NCBI GenBank assembly: GCA_035764045.1
Contig: DASTZX010000432.1
Location: 1 to 26,046, forward strand
DNA length: 26,046 nucleotides
DNA from: JAVDCA01 sp035764045
GTDB lineage: Bacteria; Pseudomonadota; Alphaproteobacteria; Rhizobiales; Xanthobacteraceae
Direction: 5' to 3'
Positions 14,967 through 22,519 of the stretch are shown here, one piece after another. The translations under genes were made by a program, and so were the position numbers. Numbering within the stretch: position 1 is the first letter of the stretch; every line of letters starts with the position of its first letter. Below the pieces are notes generated by a model. That model ran no database searches. It worked only from the letters and a program-made list of their open reading frames with translations, and was not told where the DNA came from.

Positions 14967-16649
14967 ATGAGCGCGGCGCAGTTCGATACCATCATCGTCG
15001 GTGGCGGCTCGGCCGGCTGCGTGCTCGCCAACCGCCTCTCGGCGCAATCGTCGCGCAAGGTGCTGCTCATCGAGGCCGGGCGCGACACGCCGCCCGGCGC
15101 CGAGCCTGCCGACGTGCTCGATACGTTTTCATCCTCCTACTACAACAAGAGCTACATGTGGCCGGAGCTCAAGTGCCACTGGCGCACGCGCGAGACATCG
15201 CCCGCCACGGCCTACGATCAGGCGCGCATCATCGGCGGCGGCTCCTCGGTGATGGGCATGGTGGCGTTGCGCGGTACGCCCGACGATTACGCCGAATGGG
15301 TCGCGCTCGGCGCCGCCGGCTGGGGCTGGGACGCGGTGCTGCCCTACTTCAACAAGCTCGAGCGCGATCTCGATTTCACCGGAGCTCTGCACGGCGCGTC
15401 GGGGCCGACCCCGATCCGCCGCACGCCGCCCGACCAATGGCCGCCGCTGTCGCGCGCGGTGCACCGCTACGCGCTCGAGCGGCAGATTCCGCATCTCGCC
15501 GACATGAACGCGGATTTCCGCGACGGCTACGGCTCGCTGCCGATGAGCAACACGGCCGAGCGGCGTGCTTCGGCGGCGATCTGCTATCTCGATGCCACGG
15601 TGCGCGCGCGCAGCAATCTCACCATCGTTCCGTCCGCGACCGTGACGGGGTTCGTGGTCGAGGGGCGCCGCGTGACCGGCGTCCGCGCCACGGTGGACGG
15701 CGCGGCACGCGAGTTCCGCGGCGCCGACGTCCTTGTCTGCGCCGGCGCGCTGCATTCGCCGGTCCTCCTGATGCGCGCCGGCCTCGGTCCGGCGGCCGAG
15801 CTGAAGGAGCGCGGCATCGCGGTTCTCGCCGACCTGCCGGGCGTCGGGCGCAACCTGCAGAACCACGCCCTCTTGTTCATTGCCGCCCATCTCCGCCGCG
15901 GCGCGCGCCAGCCCGCGAGCGTGCGGCCGCATCCGATGACCTGCTTTCGCTATTCGTCCGGCTTGCCCGGCGCGGCCGACAGCGACATGTACATCGCGGC
16001 CCACAGCAAGTCGTCGTGGAATGCGCTCGGCGCGGCGATCGCCAATTTCAACGCCACGCTGTTCAAGCCGCGCGCGCGCGGCCGCGTTACGCTGCAGGCG
16101 GACGCCGCGGCACCGCCCCGCGTCGAGTTCAATTTCGCCGGAGAGGAGATCGATCTCCTGCGTCTGATGGATGGTTTCCGCCGCATCGTCGAGCTCGTCT
16201 CGTATGAGCCGATCAGGACGCTGTGCACCACCGTCTTTCCGGTGCGCTTCACCGATCGCATTCGCCGCCTCAACCAGCTTACCCGCGCCAATGCGATCAA
16301 GACCGCACTGATCGCGGGCGCGCTCGACGCGGCGCCCGGGCTGAGCGACCTCGTGTTCGGCCGTCTCACCGGCCGACGCGTCGACCTGGCCGCGCTCGTC
16401 GCCGACCGGGATGCGCTCGCCGAGCACGTGCGAGAGAACGTCGCCGGCACGTTCCACGTCTGCGGCACCTGCCGCATGGGTCGCCCCGACGATCCCGATG
16501 CGGTGGTCGACACGCAGGGCCGCGTACGCGGCATAGCCGGGCTGCGGGTGGTGGACGCCTCGATCATGCCGTCGATCCCGCGCGGCAACACCAACATCCC
16601 GACCATCATGCTTGCCGAGAAGATCGCCGCCGACATGGTCGCCGCATGA
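14967..16649 (+). CDS. GMC-family FAD-dependent oxidoreductase (alcohol/choline dehydrogenase-like)
   Basis: The 560-residue protein has the complete GMC layout: FAD-binding FDTIIVGGGSAGCVLANRLS with downstream VLLIEAGRD (residues about 6-45), GMC signature 1 IIGGGSSVMGMVALRGTP (about 89-106), signature 2 around GALHSPVLLMRAGLGP, and the C-terminal catalytic region HVCGTCRMG (His497) with GNTNIPTIMLAEKIA (Asn543 as the likely His/Asn partner). Such enzymes oxidise primary alcohols or similar donors with FAD. There is no signal peptide, so it is probably cytoplasmic. It begins 20 bases after the BKACE stop and should be co-transcribed. The catalytic residues look intact. Choline, polyethylene glycol, aryl or other alcohols are all possible substrates. 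Confidence 0.93.
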   Translation: MSAAQFDTIIVGGGSAGCVLANRLSAQSSRKVLLIEAGRDTPPGAEPADVLDTFSSSYYNKSYMWPELKCHWRTRETSPATAYDQARIIGGGSSVMGMVALRGTPDDYAEWVALGAAGWGWDAVLPYFNKLERDLDFTGALHGASGPTPIRRTPPDQWPPLSRAVHRYALERQIPHLADMNADFRDGYGSLPMSNTAERRASAAICYLDATVRARSNLTIVPSATVTGFVVEGRRVTGVRATVDGAAREFRGADVLVCAGALHSPVLLMRAGLGPAAELKERGIAVLADLPGVGRNLQNHALLFIAAHLRRGARQPASVRPHPMTCFRYSSGLPGAADSDMYIAAHSKSSWNALGAAIANFNATLFKPRARGRVTLQADAAAPPRVEFNFAGEEIDLLRLMDGFRRIVELVSYEPIRTLCTTVFPVRFTDRIRRLNQLTRANAIKTALIAGALDAAPGLSDLVFGRLTGRRVDLAALVADRDALAEHVRENVAGTFHVCGTCRMGRPDDPDAVVDTQGRVRGIAGLRVVDASIMPSIPRGNTNIPTIMLAEKIAADMVAA

Positions 16650-16695
16650 TGCCGAAGCCACCGCGTCATTCCGGGGCGCGCCGCAGGACTCTGAA

Positions 16696-17703
16696 ATGAC
16701 CCGCACCCGCACGATCGACTGCCACACGCACATTCTGGGCGAAGAGGCCATGCGGCGCATCGCCAAGGAATCGCCCAAGGTCGCGCCCGTGATGGACAGG
16801 CGCGGCGACCCGGCCTGCAAGCTCGCGATCGACGGGGTCGTGGTGCAGAACCCGTTTCCGCGCGAACTGTGGGATGCCGGGCAAAGGCTGCGCGACATGG
16901 ACGCGAACGGCGTCGACGTGCAGGTGCTGGCGCCGACCGTGTTCACCTTCTTCTATGAACGGGAGCCGGAGCTCGCGCTCGCCTGCGCGGCGCTGCAGAA
17001 CGACGAGATCGCCGCCGAGATCAAGCGCCACCCGGGCCGATTCCTCGGGCTTGCCGGGGTGCCGCTGCAGGCGCCGGAGCTCGCGGCCGGCGAGCTCAAG
17101 CGCGCCATGCAGGGACTGGGGCTGCAAGGCGCGATGATCGGCTCCAATGTCAACGGCCGCAATCTCGACGATCCGGCCCTGGAGCCGTTCTGGGCGGCGG
17201 CGTCCACGCTCGGCGCCTTCATCTTCGTCCATCCGCATGCGGGCGCGGCGGGCGAGCGGCTCGGCGGCTATTATCTCAAGAACCTGGTCGGCCTTCCGTT
17301 CGAGACGACGATCGCCGGCGCGAGCCTGGTGTTCGGCGGCGTGCTCGAGCGCCATCCCGGGCTGAAGATCTGCCTCGCGCATGGCGGCGGCTTTCTGCCC
17401 TATCAGGCCGGACGCTTCCGGCACGGCTTCGGCGTGCGTCCGGAGGCGCGCATCAACCTCGCGCATCCGCCCGAGGACTCGATCGGCCGGTTGTTCTACG
17501 ATACCATCCTGCATTCCGGGACGACGCTGGCATTCCTGATCGCCTCGGCCGGCGCCGATCATGTCCTGCTCGGCAGCGATTATCCCTTCGACATGGGCAA
17601 TCTCGACTGCGTCGCCCGCGTCGAGGAGCTGACGCTTCCCGCTGCCGATCGCGATCTCATCCTCGGCGGTTATGCGGCGCGCGTGCTCGGCTCGCGGGGA
17701 TAG
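16696..17703 (+). CDS. ACMSD-like amidohydrolase-family decarboxylase or hydrolase
   Basis: The 335-residue amidohydrolase-2 protein closely follows the aminocarboxymuconate-semialdehyde decarboxylase layout, with metal ligands at matching places: His10 and His12 (IDCHTHI), His179 (FVHPHAG), His229 (CLAHGGGFLPYQAGRF) and Asp295 (LLGSDYPFDMG). Enzymes of this group decarboxylate ACMS, gamma-resorcylate, 5-carboxyvanillate and related acids, or hydrolyse certain lactones. Arg240 lies where ACMSD has an arginine near the active site of its partner subunit. The preferred ATG at 16696 (MTRTRTIDCHTHI) is 46 bases after the GMC stop; the start used decides the HTH position and fits the family. A role in decarboxylating a carboxylated catabolic intermediate is inference. 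True ACMSD is less likely, because no tryptophan or nitrobenzoate pathway genes are nearby. Confidence 0.88.
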   Translation: MTRTRTIDCHTHILGEEAMRRIAKESPKVAPVMDRRGDPACKLAIDGVVVQNPFPRELWDAGQRLRDMDANGVDVQVLAPTVFTFFYEREPELALACAALQNDEIAAEIKRHPGRFLGLAGVPLQAPELAAGELKRAMQGLGLQGAMIGSNVNGRNLDDPALEPFWAAASTLGAFIFVHPHAGAAGERLGGYYLKNLVGLPFETTIAGASLVFGGVLERHPGLKICLAHGGGFLPYQAGRFRHGFGVRPEARINLAHPPEDSIGRLFYDTILHSGTTLAFLIASAGADHVLLGSDYPFDMGNLDCVARVEELTLPAADRDLILGGYAARVLGSRG

Positions 17704-17707
17704 ATCC

Positions 17708-18649
17708 ATGCAGCAGCGTCCCTTCGGCACAACCGCGATCAAGGTCTCGGCGGTCGGCATCGGCTGCAACAATTTCGGCATCCGGCTCGATCGCGAGGCG
17801 ACGCAGAGGGTGGTTCATGCGGCGCTCGATGCCGGCATCACACTGTTCGACACCGCCGACATCTATGGTAATCGCGGCGATTCCGAGCGCCTGCTCGGCG
17901 AGGCGCTCGGAGCGCGCCGGAAGGACATCGTGCTGGCGACCAAGTTCGGCCTCCCGATGGATGGAAGCGGGCGGCGTCAGGGCGGCTCGCGCCGCTACGT
18001 GCGCCAGGCGGTCGAGGCCAGCCTCAAGCGGCTCAAGACCGATTGGATCGACATTTATTATTGTCACCGGCCCGATCCGGCGACGCCCATCGAGCAGACC
18101 CTGGAGGCGCTCGACGGCCTGGTGCGTCAGGGCAAGGTGCGCCACATCGGCTGCTCGAACTTTTCCGCAGCGCAGATGCGCGAGGCGCAGGACACCGCGC
18201 GCGCCAAGGGGCTCACCCCGTTCGCTGCCACCCAGGATCAGTACAATCTGCTCTCGCGCGAGATCGAGCGGGATGTTCTTCCGGTGATCGAAGCCGAGAA
18301 ACTGGCGCTGTTGCCGTATTTTCCCCTGGCCAGCGGCATGCTGACCGGGAAATACCGGCTCGGCCGGCCGATGCCGGAGGGCACCCGGCTGTCCAATGCG
18401 CGCTACTCCGACCGCTTCCTCAACGACGAGAATCTGCGGATCGTCGAGCGCCTGGAGGAATTCTGCGCGGCGCACGGCCGCACGCTTCTCGAGCTTGCGT
18501 TCGGCTGGCTGCTCGCCAAGCGTTCGGTCGCAAGCGTGATCGCGGGCGCGAGCACGCCGGAGCAGGTGCGCCTGAATGCCGGCGCGACCGGCTCGGCGCT
18601 CGCGCCCGACGAGGTCGCAGAGGTCGATCGGCTGACCCGCCGCGACTGA
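17708..18649 (+). CDS. Aldo/keto reductase
   Basis: The 313-residue protein has the AKR catalytic tetrad: Asp48 (FDTADIYGN), Tyr53, Lys79 (LATKFG) and His120 (IDIYYCHRPD). Also present are the NADPH-binding text GCSNFSAAQM, ALLPYFPLASGMLTGKY and VIAGASTPEQV. It is closest in pattern to the AKR family 11-14 group of bacterial reductases (YhdN/IolS-like), which reduce small aldehydes and ketones with NADPH. The ATG at 17708 is four bases after the amidohydrolase stop (TAGATCCATG), so the two are one transcript. Length and motifs are complete. As the last gene of the BKACE cluster it could reduce, or in reverse oxidise, a carbonyl intermediate of the same pathway (inference). Confidence 0.93.
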   Translation: MQQRPFGTTAIKVSAVGIGCNNFGIRLDREATQRVVHAALDAGITLFDTADIYGNRGDSERLLGEALGARRKDIVLATKFGLPMDGSGRRQGGSRRYVRQAVEASLKRLKTDWIDIYYCHRPDPATPIEQTLEALDGLVRQGKVRHIGCSNFSAAQMREAQDTARAKGLTPFAATQDQYNLLSREIERDVLPVIEAEKLALLPYFPLASGMLTGKYRLGRPMPEGTRLSNARYSDRFLNDENLRIVERLEEFCAAHGRTLLELAFGWLLAKRSVASVIAGASTPEQVRLNAGATGSALAPDEVAEVDRLTRRD

Positions 18650-18703
18650 TCTCGCCGGCCCTCTATCCTCAGTTGACCGCCGTGGCGGCGCCGTATCGGA
18701 GCG

Positions 18704-19117
18704 TCAGCCCGCGTAGGCCGCCCGTTGCGGCATCTCGGCTTCGCCATCCGCCGTCGGGCGTGCCGGCAATTGCAGCACGGTCGCCTCCTGGCCCGCCCGC
18801 AGATTCGTCAGGAGGACGATGCGGCCGTCGGGAAACTCGAGCGCGTCATGGTGGGTGGCGAGGCGGTCGGTATCGACCTGACGGAAGATCGCGGTCCGGT
18901 GGCGGATTGGCCGCTGCAGCCATGGCAGCAGACCGGTCGGGACGCGCGCGACGTCCGCCGCAAAGGACAGCTCCGTTCCGGGCAGGACGCAGACCGCCAG
19001 TTCAGAATCCTCGGCGGCGCCGAACCCGCGCGTTCCAGTGCCAAAGTCGCGGGTGGTCAGCTTGTCGCCGACCTTCGCGGCGCGGGACCTCACACTCTGC
19101 AGGCTGTAGTCGCACAT
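18704..19117 (-). CDS. Conserved hypothetical protein, 137 residues
   Basis: It begins MCDYSLQSVRSRAAKVGDKL at the ATG at 19117 and continues with LTTRDFGTGTRGFGAAED, AVCVLPGTELSFAADV and HHDALEFPDGRIVLLTNLRA. I believe very similar small proteins are widespread in Bradyrhizobium and relatives without assigned function; that is memory, not a search. No signal peptide or membrane helix is visible, and the pattern of beta-rich segments (TELSFAADV, DALEFPDGRIVLLTNL, EATVLQLPA) suggests a small soluble beta fold. An upstream-extended start (19174) would add a basic Arg-rich tail and is less likely. The gene converges with the aldo/keto reductase gene, ending 54 bases from it. Confidence 0.75.
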   Translation of the reverse strand: MCDYSLQSVRSRAAKVGDKLTTRDFGTGTRGFGAAEDSELAVCVLPGTELSFAADVARVPTGLLPWLQRPIRHRTAIFRQVDTDRLATHHDALEFPDGRIVLLTNLRAGQEATVLQLPARPTADGEAEMPQRAAYAG

Positions 19118-19325
19118 GTGTCGAGCGCTCCTCGTTTGAGCCCGAGCCCCATGGCGGAAACGAGCGCGCGACACTTTGGTTGCGCAGCCGGAGCGAATTC
19201 GATCGGATTCGTACCGTACGCGCGGCCGGCGAATCGCGCCGTCGATCGCGACGGCACCCGACGGCGATATGATCAGTTTGCGGCAGGGCGGGAGCGCGCC
19301 TCACATGGTCGCGTGCCCGCAGGCA

Positions 19326-20450
19326 TCACACCACCGGCTGCTTCTCCTTGCGCATCGTGCCGATCATCTGCGACGGCAGGTCGAGATGCGCCTGGAGGAG
19401 CTCGTGCGGCGTCAACGCCATCCATTGCGCGAGCGAGATGTCGACGAAGCGTTCGGCCCTGAACAGCTCGAGGAAGCGCAGGGGCTCATCGCCCATGTTC
19501 TCGACGAAATGGGGCATCGACACCGGTACATAGCCGACATCGCCGGCCTGGAAGTCGAACGTTCGCGACCTCCCTTCGGCCGCGAACACTGTCATGCGCG
19601 CCTTGCCTGACACGTAATACTGCCATTCATCCGCGTTCGGGTGCCAGTGGATCTCGCGGATGCGGCCCGGATCGACTTCGACCAGCGCCGCGGCAATGTG
19701 CTGCGAGACCGCAAAATTGCCGGTATCGGCGATCCGCACATGCCCGCCGGGCGAACGGATCGCTGGCTGCTGCATCAGCCTGAACTTCATGTCCTGCGGC
19801 ACCCCTCCGTTCGGCCCGGCCACGGCGTCGTCCTGCAGCGGCGGCGGAGGGGCGGCCTGGAAGATGAAGCGCTCCGCTTTCGGAAGATTCGCGAAAGCGT
19901 TCTCGCCCACGCCGAAATTCTTGGCGAGCGCCTCGGTCGGCATGTGGGCGAACATGTCGGTGATCGCGAACGTGCTGTCTTCGCTGAAAGCCCCGTCGGT
20001 GAAGGCCAGCACGAATTCGCAGCCTTCCGGCTCCAGACCCTGAATCGAATGCGGAATGCCCTCGGGGAAGTACCAGAGGTCGCCGGCCCCGACGTCCGCC
20101 ACGAAATTACGGCCGTTGTTGTCGACCGCAGTGATCCGCGCGTGGCCGGCGAGCATGAACGACCATTCCGCTTCCTTGTGCCAATGCAGCTCGCGCACGC
20201 CGCCGGCCGTGAGTCGCATGTTGACGCCCGCAATGGTCTTCGCGACCGGCAGCTCGCGCTGGGTCACCTCGCGCGACCACCCTCCCTCGCGCATCTTCAC
20301 GTGCGCGTCAGCAAATGAGTATCGCAGGTTCGGCACCGAACCGCGGTCGGTCGCCGGCGGCCGCAGGAGGTCTGGATTCGCGGCCTCGCGCGCCGGATTG
20401 CGCGGCCCGAGAATCGATGCACCTTTTTTGCCTTCGACGGGAGCGGGCAC
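19326..20450 (-). CDS. oxdC: Bicupin oxalate decarboxylase
   Basis: The 374-residue two-cupin protein is typed as oxalate decarboxylase, a Mn enzyme converting oxalate to formate and CO2. Both metal sites are complete: His89, His91, Glu95 and His134 in cupin 1 (ELHWHKEAEWSFMLAG, PHSIQG), and His268, His270, Glu275 and His314 in cupin 2 (EIHWHPNADEWQYYVSG, PHFVENMG). These are offset five to six from B. subtilis OxdC. The lid SEDST (156-160) keeps the Glu that separates decarboxylase from oxidase activity (SENST in OxdC). Arg86 and Glu328 match the other active-site residues. I prefer the GTG at 20450 because the OxdC alignment then begins naturally (VEGKKGASILGPRNP); a GTG at 20567 would add 39 odd residues. 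No signal peptide is visible, so it is probably cytoplasmic. Confidence 0.92.
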   Translation of the reverse strand: MPAPVEGKKGASILGPRNPAREAANPDLLRPPATDRGSVPNLRYSFADAHVKMREGGWSREVTQRELPVAKTIAGVNMRLTAGGVRELHWHKEAEWSFMLAGHARITAVDNNGRNFVADVGAGDLWYFPEGIPHSIQGLEPEGCEFVLAFTDGAFSEDSTFAITDMFAHMPTEALAKNFGVGENAFANLPKAERFIFQAAPPPPLQDDAVAGPNGGVPQDMKFRLMQQPAIRSPGGHVRIADTGNFAVSQHIAAALVEVDPGRIREIHWHPNADEWQYYVSGKARMTVFAAEGRSRTFDFQAGDVGYVPVSMPHFVENMGDEPLRFLELFRAERFVDISLAQWMALTPHELLQAHLDLPSQMIGTMRKEKQPVV

Positions 20451-20471
20451 GGATTTCCGATGTTGTGCGAT

Positions 20472-20487
20472 CGCCGTTCGAACGGCG
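20472..20487. promoter_or_regulatory. Perfect 16-base palindrome upstream of the oxalate decarboxylase
   Basis: CGCCGTTCGAACGGCG is a perfect 16-base palindrome 22-37 bases upstream of the preferred GTG start at 20450. This is a normal position for an operator of a dimeric regulator, or it could fold as a hairpin in the leader. If the longer GTG start at 20567 is used instead, it lies inside coding sequence. No regulator gene is adjacent. Confidence 0.45.
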
Positions 20488-20506
20488 CGACATGGGGCGT
20501 GCCCAT

Positions 20507-20531
20507 GGCGGTTTCGGGTGGCGGTTTCGGG
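20507..20531. repeat. Tandem 12-base repeat in the oxdC upstream region
   Basis: GGCGGTTTCGGG occurs twice, at 20507-20518 and 20520-20531, with one base between, giving a 13-base period. It lies about 57-81 bases upstream of the preferred oxdC start, beyond the palindrome at 20472-20487, so it may be part of the control region. The remaining sequence to 20809 holds the divergent promoters of oxdC and the 97-residue gene; I see no other feature there. Confidence 0.45.
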
Positions 20532-20809
20532 CGGAACGCAGGCTGTGCGCGGAAGTTCCGGTTGCACCGCGGCAGCGGCTGCAAATTTTGCCCGGCCACG
20601 CCGCCCGATACCGATCTCCTGCGGGGTTCCGCCACGCCAATGTCGAGATTTCGCGGCTAAAATTTCCCCGGCTGCCGGCAGCGCCGCTTGATCGCTTCAC
20701 GAGCCGCCTTACGTGAAACCATGAACCAGCGGATCGGTTGGTGAAAGGACCTGCAATGTGCGCCGAGCACGGCCGCTGCCGTGCCGCGCCGAACCTAAGG
20801 AAGCCTGCG

Positions 20810-21103
20810 ATGAGACTGACCTCCGAACAGGTCGAACGGGCGTTGAATCAGTTCGAGGCCCAGGCGATCCCGGATGATCACCCGATGGTCGCGCAGCTCA
20901 GTGAGCTGTTCGGGGATCATACGTTCTTCCTCGACGGCAATGGGCTCAACGTCGTCGAACCCGCCGAGAGCAGCAACAACTCCGGCGCGGCGACCGGCCA
21001 AGTCGTCAATCTTGCCAACTGGGGTGACGACAAGCTCACCACACTGGCGCCGCATCCCCCTGAAGTGACCGACGTCGTCGTCGTGCTCGAGCCTACGCAC
21101 TGA
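20810..21103 (+). CDS. Small conserved hypothetical protein, 97 residues
   Basis: The protein starts MRLTSEQVERALNQFEAQAI at the ATG at 20810, seven bases after the clear ribosome site AAGGAAG. It continues with PDDHPMVAQLSELFGDHTFF, LDGNGLNVVEPAE, a Ser/Asn-rich turn and VVNLANWGDDKLTTLAPHPP. The function is unknown to me. It is acidic, with no signal peptide, membrane segment or cysteines. The pattern of an N-terminal helix, a short beta hairpin (HTFFLDGNGLNVVE) and a beta C terminus (DVVVVLEP) suggests a compact cytoplasmic domain. Upstream in-frame starts at 20738 and 20756 exist but would add a cysteine/arginine-rich tail and lack a comparable ribosome site. It is oriented toward the terminator at 21127-21157, which faces the other way. 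Confidence 0.75.
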   Translation: MRLTSEQVERALNQFEAQAIPDDHPMVAQLSELFGDHTFFLDGNGLNVVEPAESSNNSGAATGQVVNLANWGDDKLTTLAPHPPEVTDVVVVLEPTH

Positions 21104-21126
21104 TCGCGGCGCGATCCTCCGCGACG

Positions 21127-21157
21127 AAAAAAGGCCGCCTGGAAATTCCAGGCGGCC
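21127..21157 (-). terminator. Rho-independent terminator, minus strand
   Basis: Arms GGCCGCCTGG (21133-21142) and CCAGGCGGCC (21148-21157) form a perfect ten-pair stem with a five-base AAATT loop. On the minus strand it is followed at once by TTTTTT (21132-21127), the textbook form. It ends transcripts coming from higher coordinates: the binding-protein gene that stops at 21359, or a separate small RNA. On the plus strand no T-run follows the stem, so it is not evidently bidirectional. Confidence 0.92.
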
Positions 21158-21205
21158 CAAGTCCAGGGAGGATTGCGACGCAACAGGGTCGCGTCACACC
21201 CTTGA
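21127..21205 (-). ncRNA. Candidate small RNA ending at the minus-strand terminator
   Basis: The 200 bases between the binding-protein stop and the terminator include a possible minus-strand promoter (TTGCCC at 21237-21232, GATAAC at 21215-21210, 16-base spacer, both 4 of 6 to consensus). A transcript of about 75-80 bases from near 21205 would carry a small hairpin (GACGC/GCGTC, 21194-21176), an unpaired-looking UCCUCCC segment (21172-21166, able to pair with Shine-Dalgarno sequences) and the terminator. That organisation resembles alphaproteobacterial anti-SD small RNAs. It may equally be just the 3' UTR of the upstream gene. Confidence 0.3.
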
Positions 21206-21358
21206 TCTGGTTATCGCAATACGAATTTCAAGGGCAATGCACGAGGCCGAGATCGGCTGAGACATGATGTCGCCGGTGGACAATGTCCGCCGGCACGGTA
21301 GCCCCGAAAAGGCTGCCCTAACTCTTTCGATATTCGGCGTGCCGATGCGTCGCAGCCG

Positions 21359-22291
21359 CTACTCCGCGGCAACGTGCGCCTGGCTCTGCAAATCCGAATT
21401 GACGAGCTGCAGCGGGGACGCGGTCGCTTCGAGCATTCCCCAACTTTTGAGCCAGTCGAATGTGCGCTCCATCTCCTCGCGCGGGATGGGTGCCGGATCG
21501 CACACCACCAGGCGGCTTTCGCGCAGGTCCTCCACCTTGAGGGCAGCGACCTCCGGATCGTTCTTGCCGTGATAGTCGATGAAGTAATGCAGGTAGGCGC
21601 GCTTGTTCACGTTGATCCGGCGCACCGCCTCGCGCACCGCGCGATTGAACGCCGCATAGGTCTCCGCATCGACCCGGGCCGACGCGACCTCGGTGCCGTG
21701 GAAGAGCGCCGAGCAGATGATGCGGCAGCCCTTCTTCTCGGCCAGCGTGACGTGCGGCTCGGTCAGGGTGGTGGCTTCGACCTCGCCCGCAAGCAAAGAC
21801 TTGAGCCGGTAACGTGAGCCGTTCGGCGCGCGGCAGAGCTTGATCATGTCGCGCGGCAGGAAGCCTTCCAGCATGTGCAGCGCGATGTAATGGGTGCCGA
21901 AGTAGAACGGCACGCCGATGGTGCGATTGGCGAGCTGCTGCGGGGTGTAGACCGGCGAGTCAGGCGCGACCACCATGGCCGCATAGGCGACGATGGCGCG
22001 GCGGCCGAGCTGCCGGCTGCCCGTGCCGGTGTCCTGGACGCGGCAGTAGTTGCCCCACTCGCAGGCATTGTACATGTCGGCCTTGCCCTGCTCGAGCAGA
22101 CGGCCGTGGCTGGCGAACGGATCGACGCCCTTCGGGCTCGTCACGCTCGGATCGGTCTTCTTCTCGACCCCCTTGTCGCGATCGACCCATACGATCGAGA
22201 GCCCTTCGCGCGCGAACAGGCCTTCCTCATGGGCGACGAGCTCGGGCAGGCCCTGGAATGGCGCCGTCGTTTCCAGCACGAGCTTCTTCAT
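21359..22291 (-). CDS. NMT1/ThiY-like substrate-binding protein without signal peptide
   Basis: The 310-residue protein starts MKKLVLETTAPFQGLPELVA after AGGGAG; the open frame upstream runs antisense through dctP and is not used. The pattern is a type-2 periplasmic-binding fold of the NMT1/SsuA/ThiY group: PELVAHEEGLFAREGLSIVWV, YTPQQLANRTIGVPFYFGTHY, LKSLLAGEVEATTLTEPHV and ADMYNACEWGN. There is no Sec signal, lipobox or membrane helix, so as written it would stay in the cytoplasm; ThiY/Thi5-type relatives can be cytoplasmic enzymes or sensors. No ABC permease or ATPase gene is nearby. It is divergent from dctP across 228 bases that must contain both promoters. The ligand is unknown. It may form a pair with the related gene at 25493-26046. 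Confidence 0.8.
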   Translation of the reverse strand: MKKLVLETTAPFQGLPELVAHEEGLFAREGLSIVWVDRDKGVEKKTDPSVTSPKGVDPFASHGRLLEQGKADMYNACEWGNYCRVQDTGTGSRQLGRRAIVAYAAMVVAPDSPVYTPQQLANRTIGVPFYFGTHYIALHMLEGFLPRDMIKLCRAPNGSRYRLKSLLAGEVEATTLTEPHVTLAEKKGCRIICSALFHGTEVASARVDAETYAAFNRAVREAVRRINVNKRAYLHYFIDYHGKNDPEVAALKVEDLRESRLVVCDPAPIPREEMERTFDWLKSWGMLEATASPLQLVNSDLQSQAHVAAE

Positions 22292-22421
22292 CTCTGACAC
22301 TCCCTGCCTTGCCGCACCGCCGCCGGTGAACGACAGCGAGGGTATCATGCGTCCTGGGCGCGTTCCAGCGCCGCCACACGCGCTCCGCGCGTTGCTGCGC
22401 CGCGCACACCGACGGGGTTGC

Positions 22422-22445
22422 GCGGCAATTAGTGCGGCGATTAGT
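22422..22445. repeat. Tandem 12-base repeat in the divergent dctP/binding-protein promoter region
   Basis: GCGGCAATTAGT (22422-22433) is followed directly by GCGGCGATTAGT (22434-22445), one mismatch in 12. It lies 75-98 bases upstream of the dctP start and 131-154 bases from the divergent binding-protein start, in an AT-richer spot. The position suits a tandem operator for a shared regulator. The rest of 22292-22519 shows no other structure I can support. Confidence 0.45.
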
Positions 22446-22519
22446 AATGGCGTTGCGGCGGGTGCGGGCTTGCCTTCGCGGCAGCAAATCCGGACACTGC
22501 GATCCGCCGGGCAGCCAGC

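Noticed and set aside
15129..16946. Long minus-strand open frame opposite the GMC gene, and similar antisense frames at 7532-9208 (opposite tct) and 23753-25267 (opposite dctM)
   Set aside because: The same GC-bias artefact; the compositions are low-complexity and no domains appear, while the real genes on the other strand are complete.
21198..21262. TPP-riboswitch-like pieces (ACCCTTGATCTGG and CTGAGA)
   Set aside because: The two elements occur in the wrong order on the plus strand, the supporting stems are absent, and there is no thiamine gene in position downstream.
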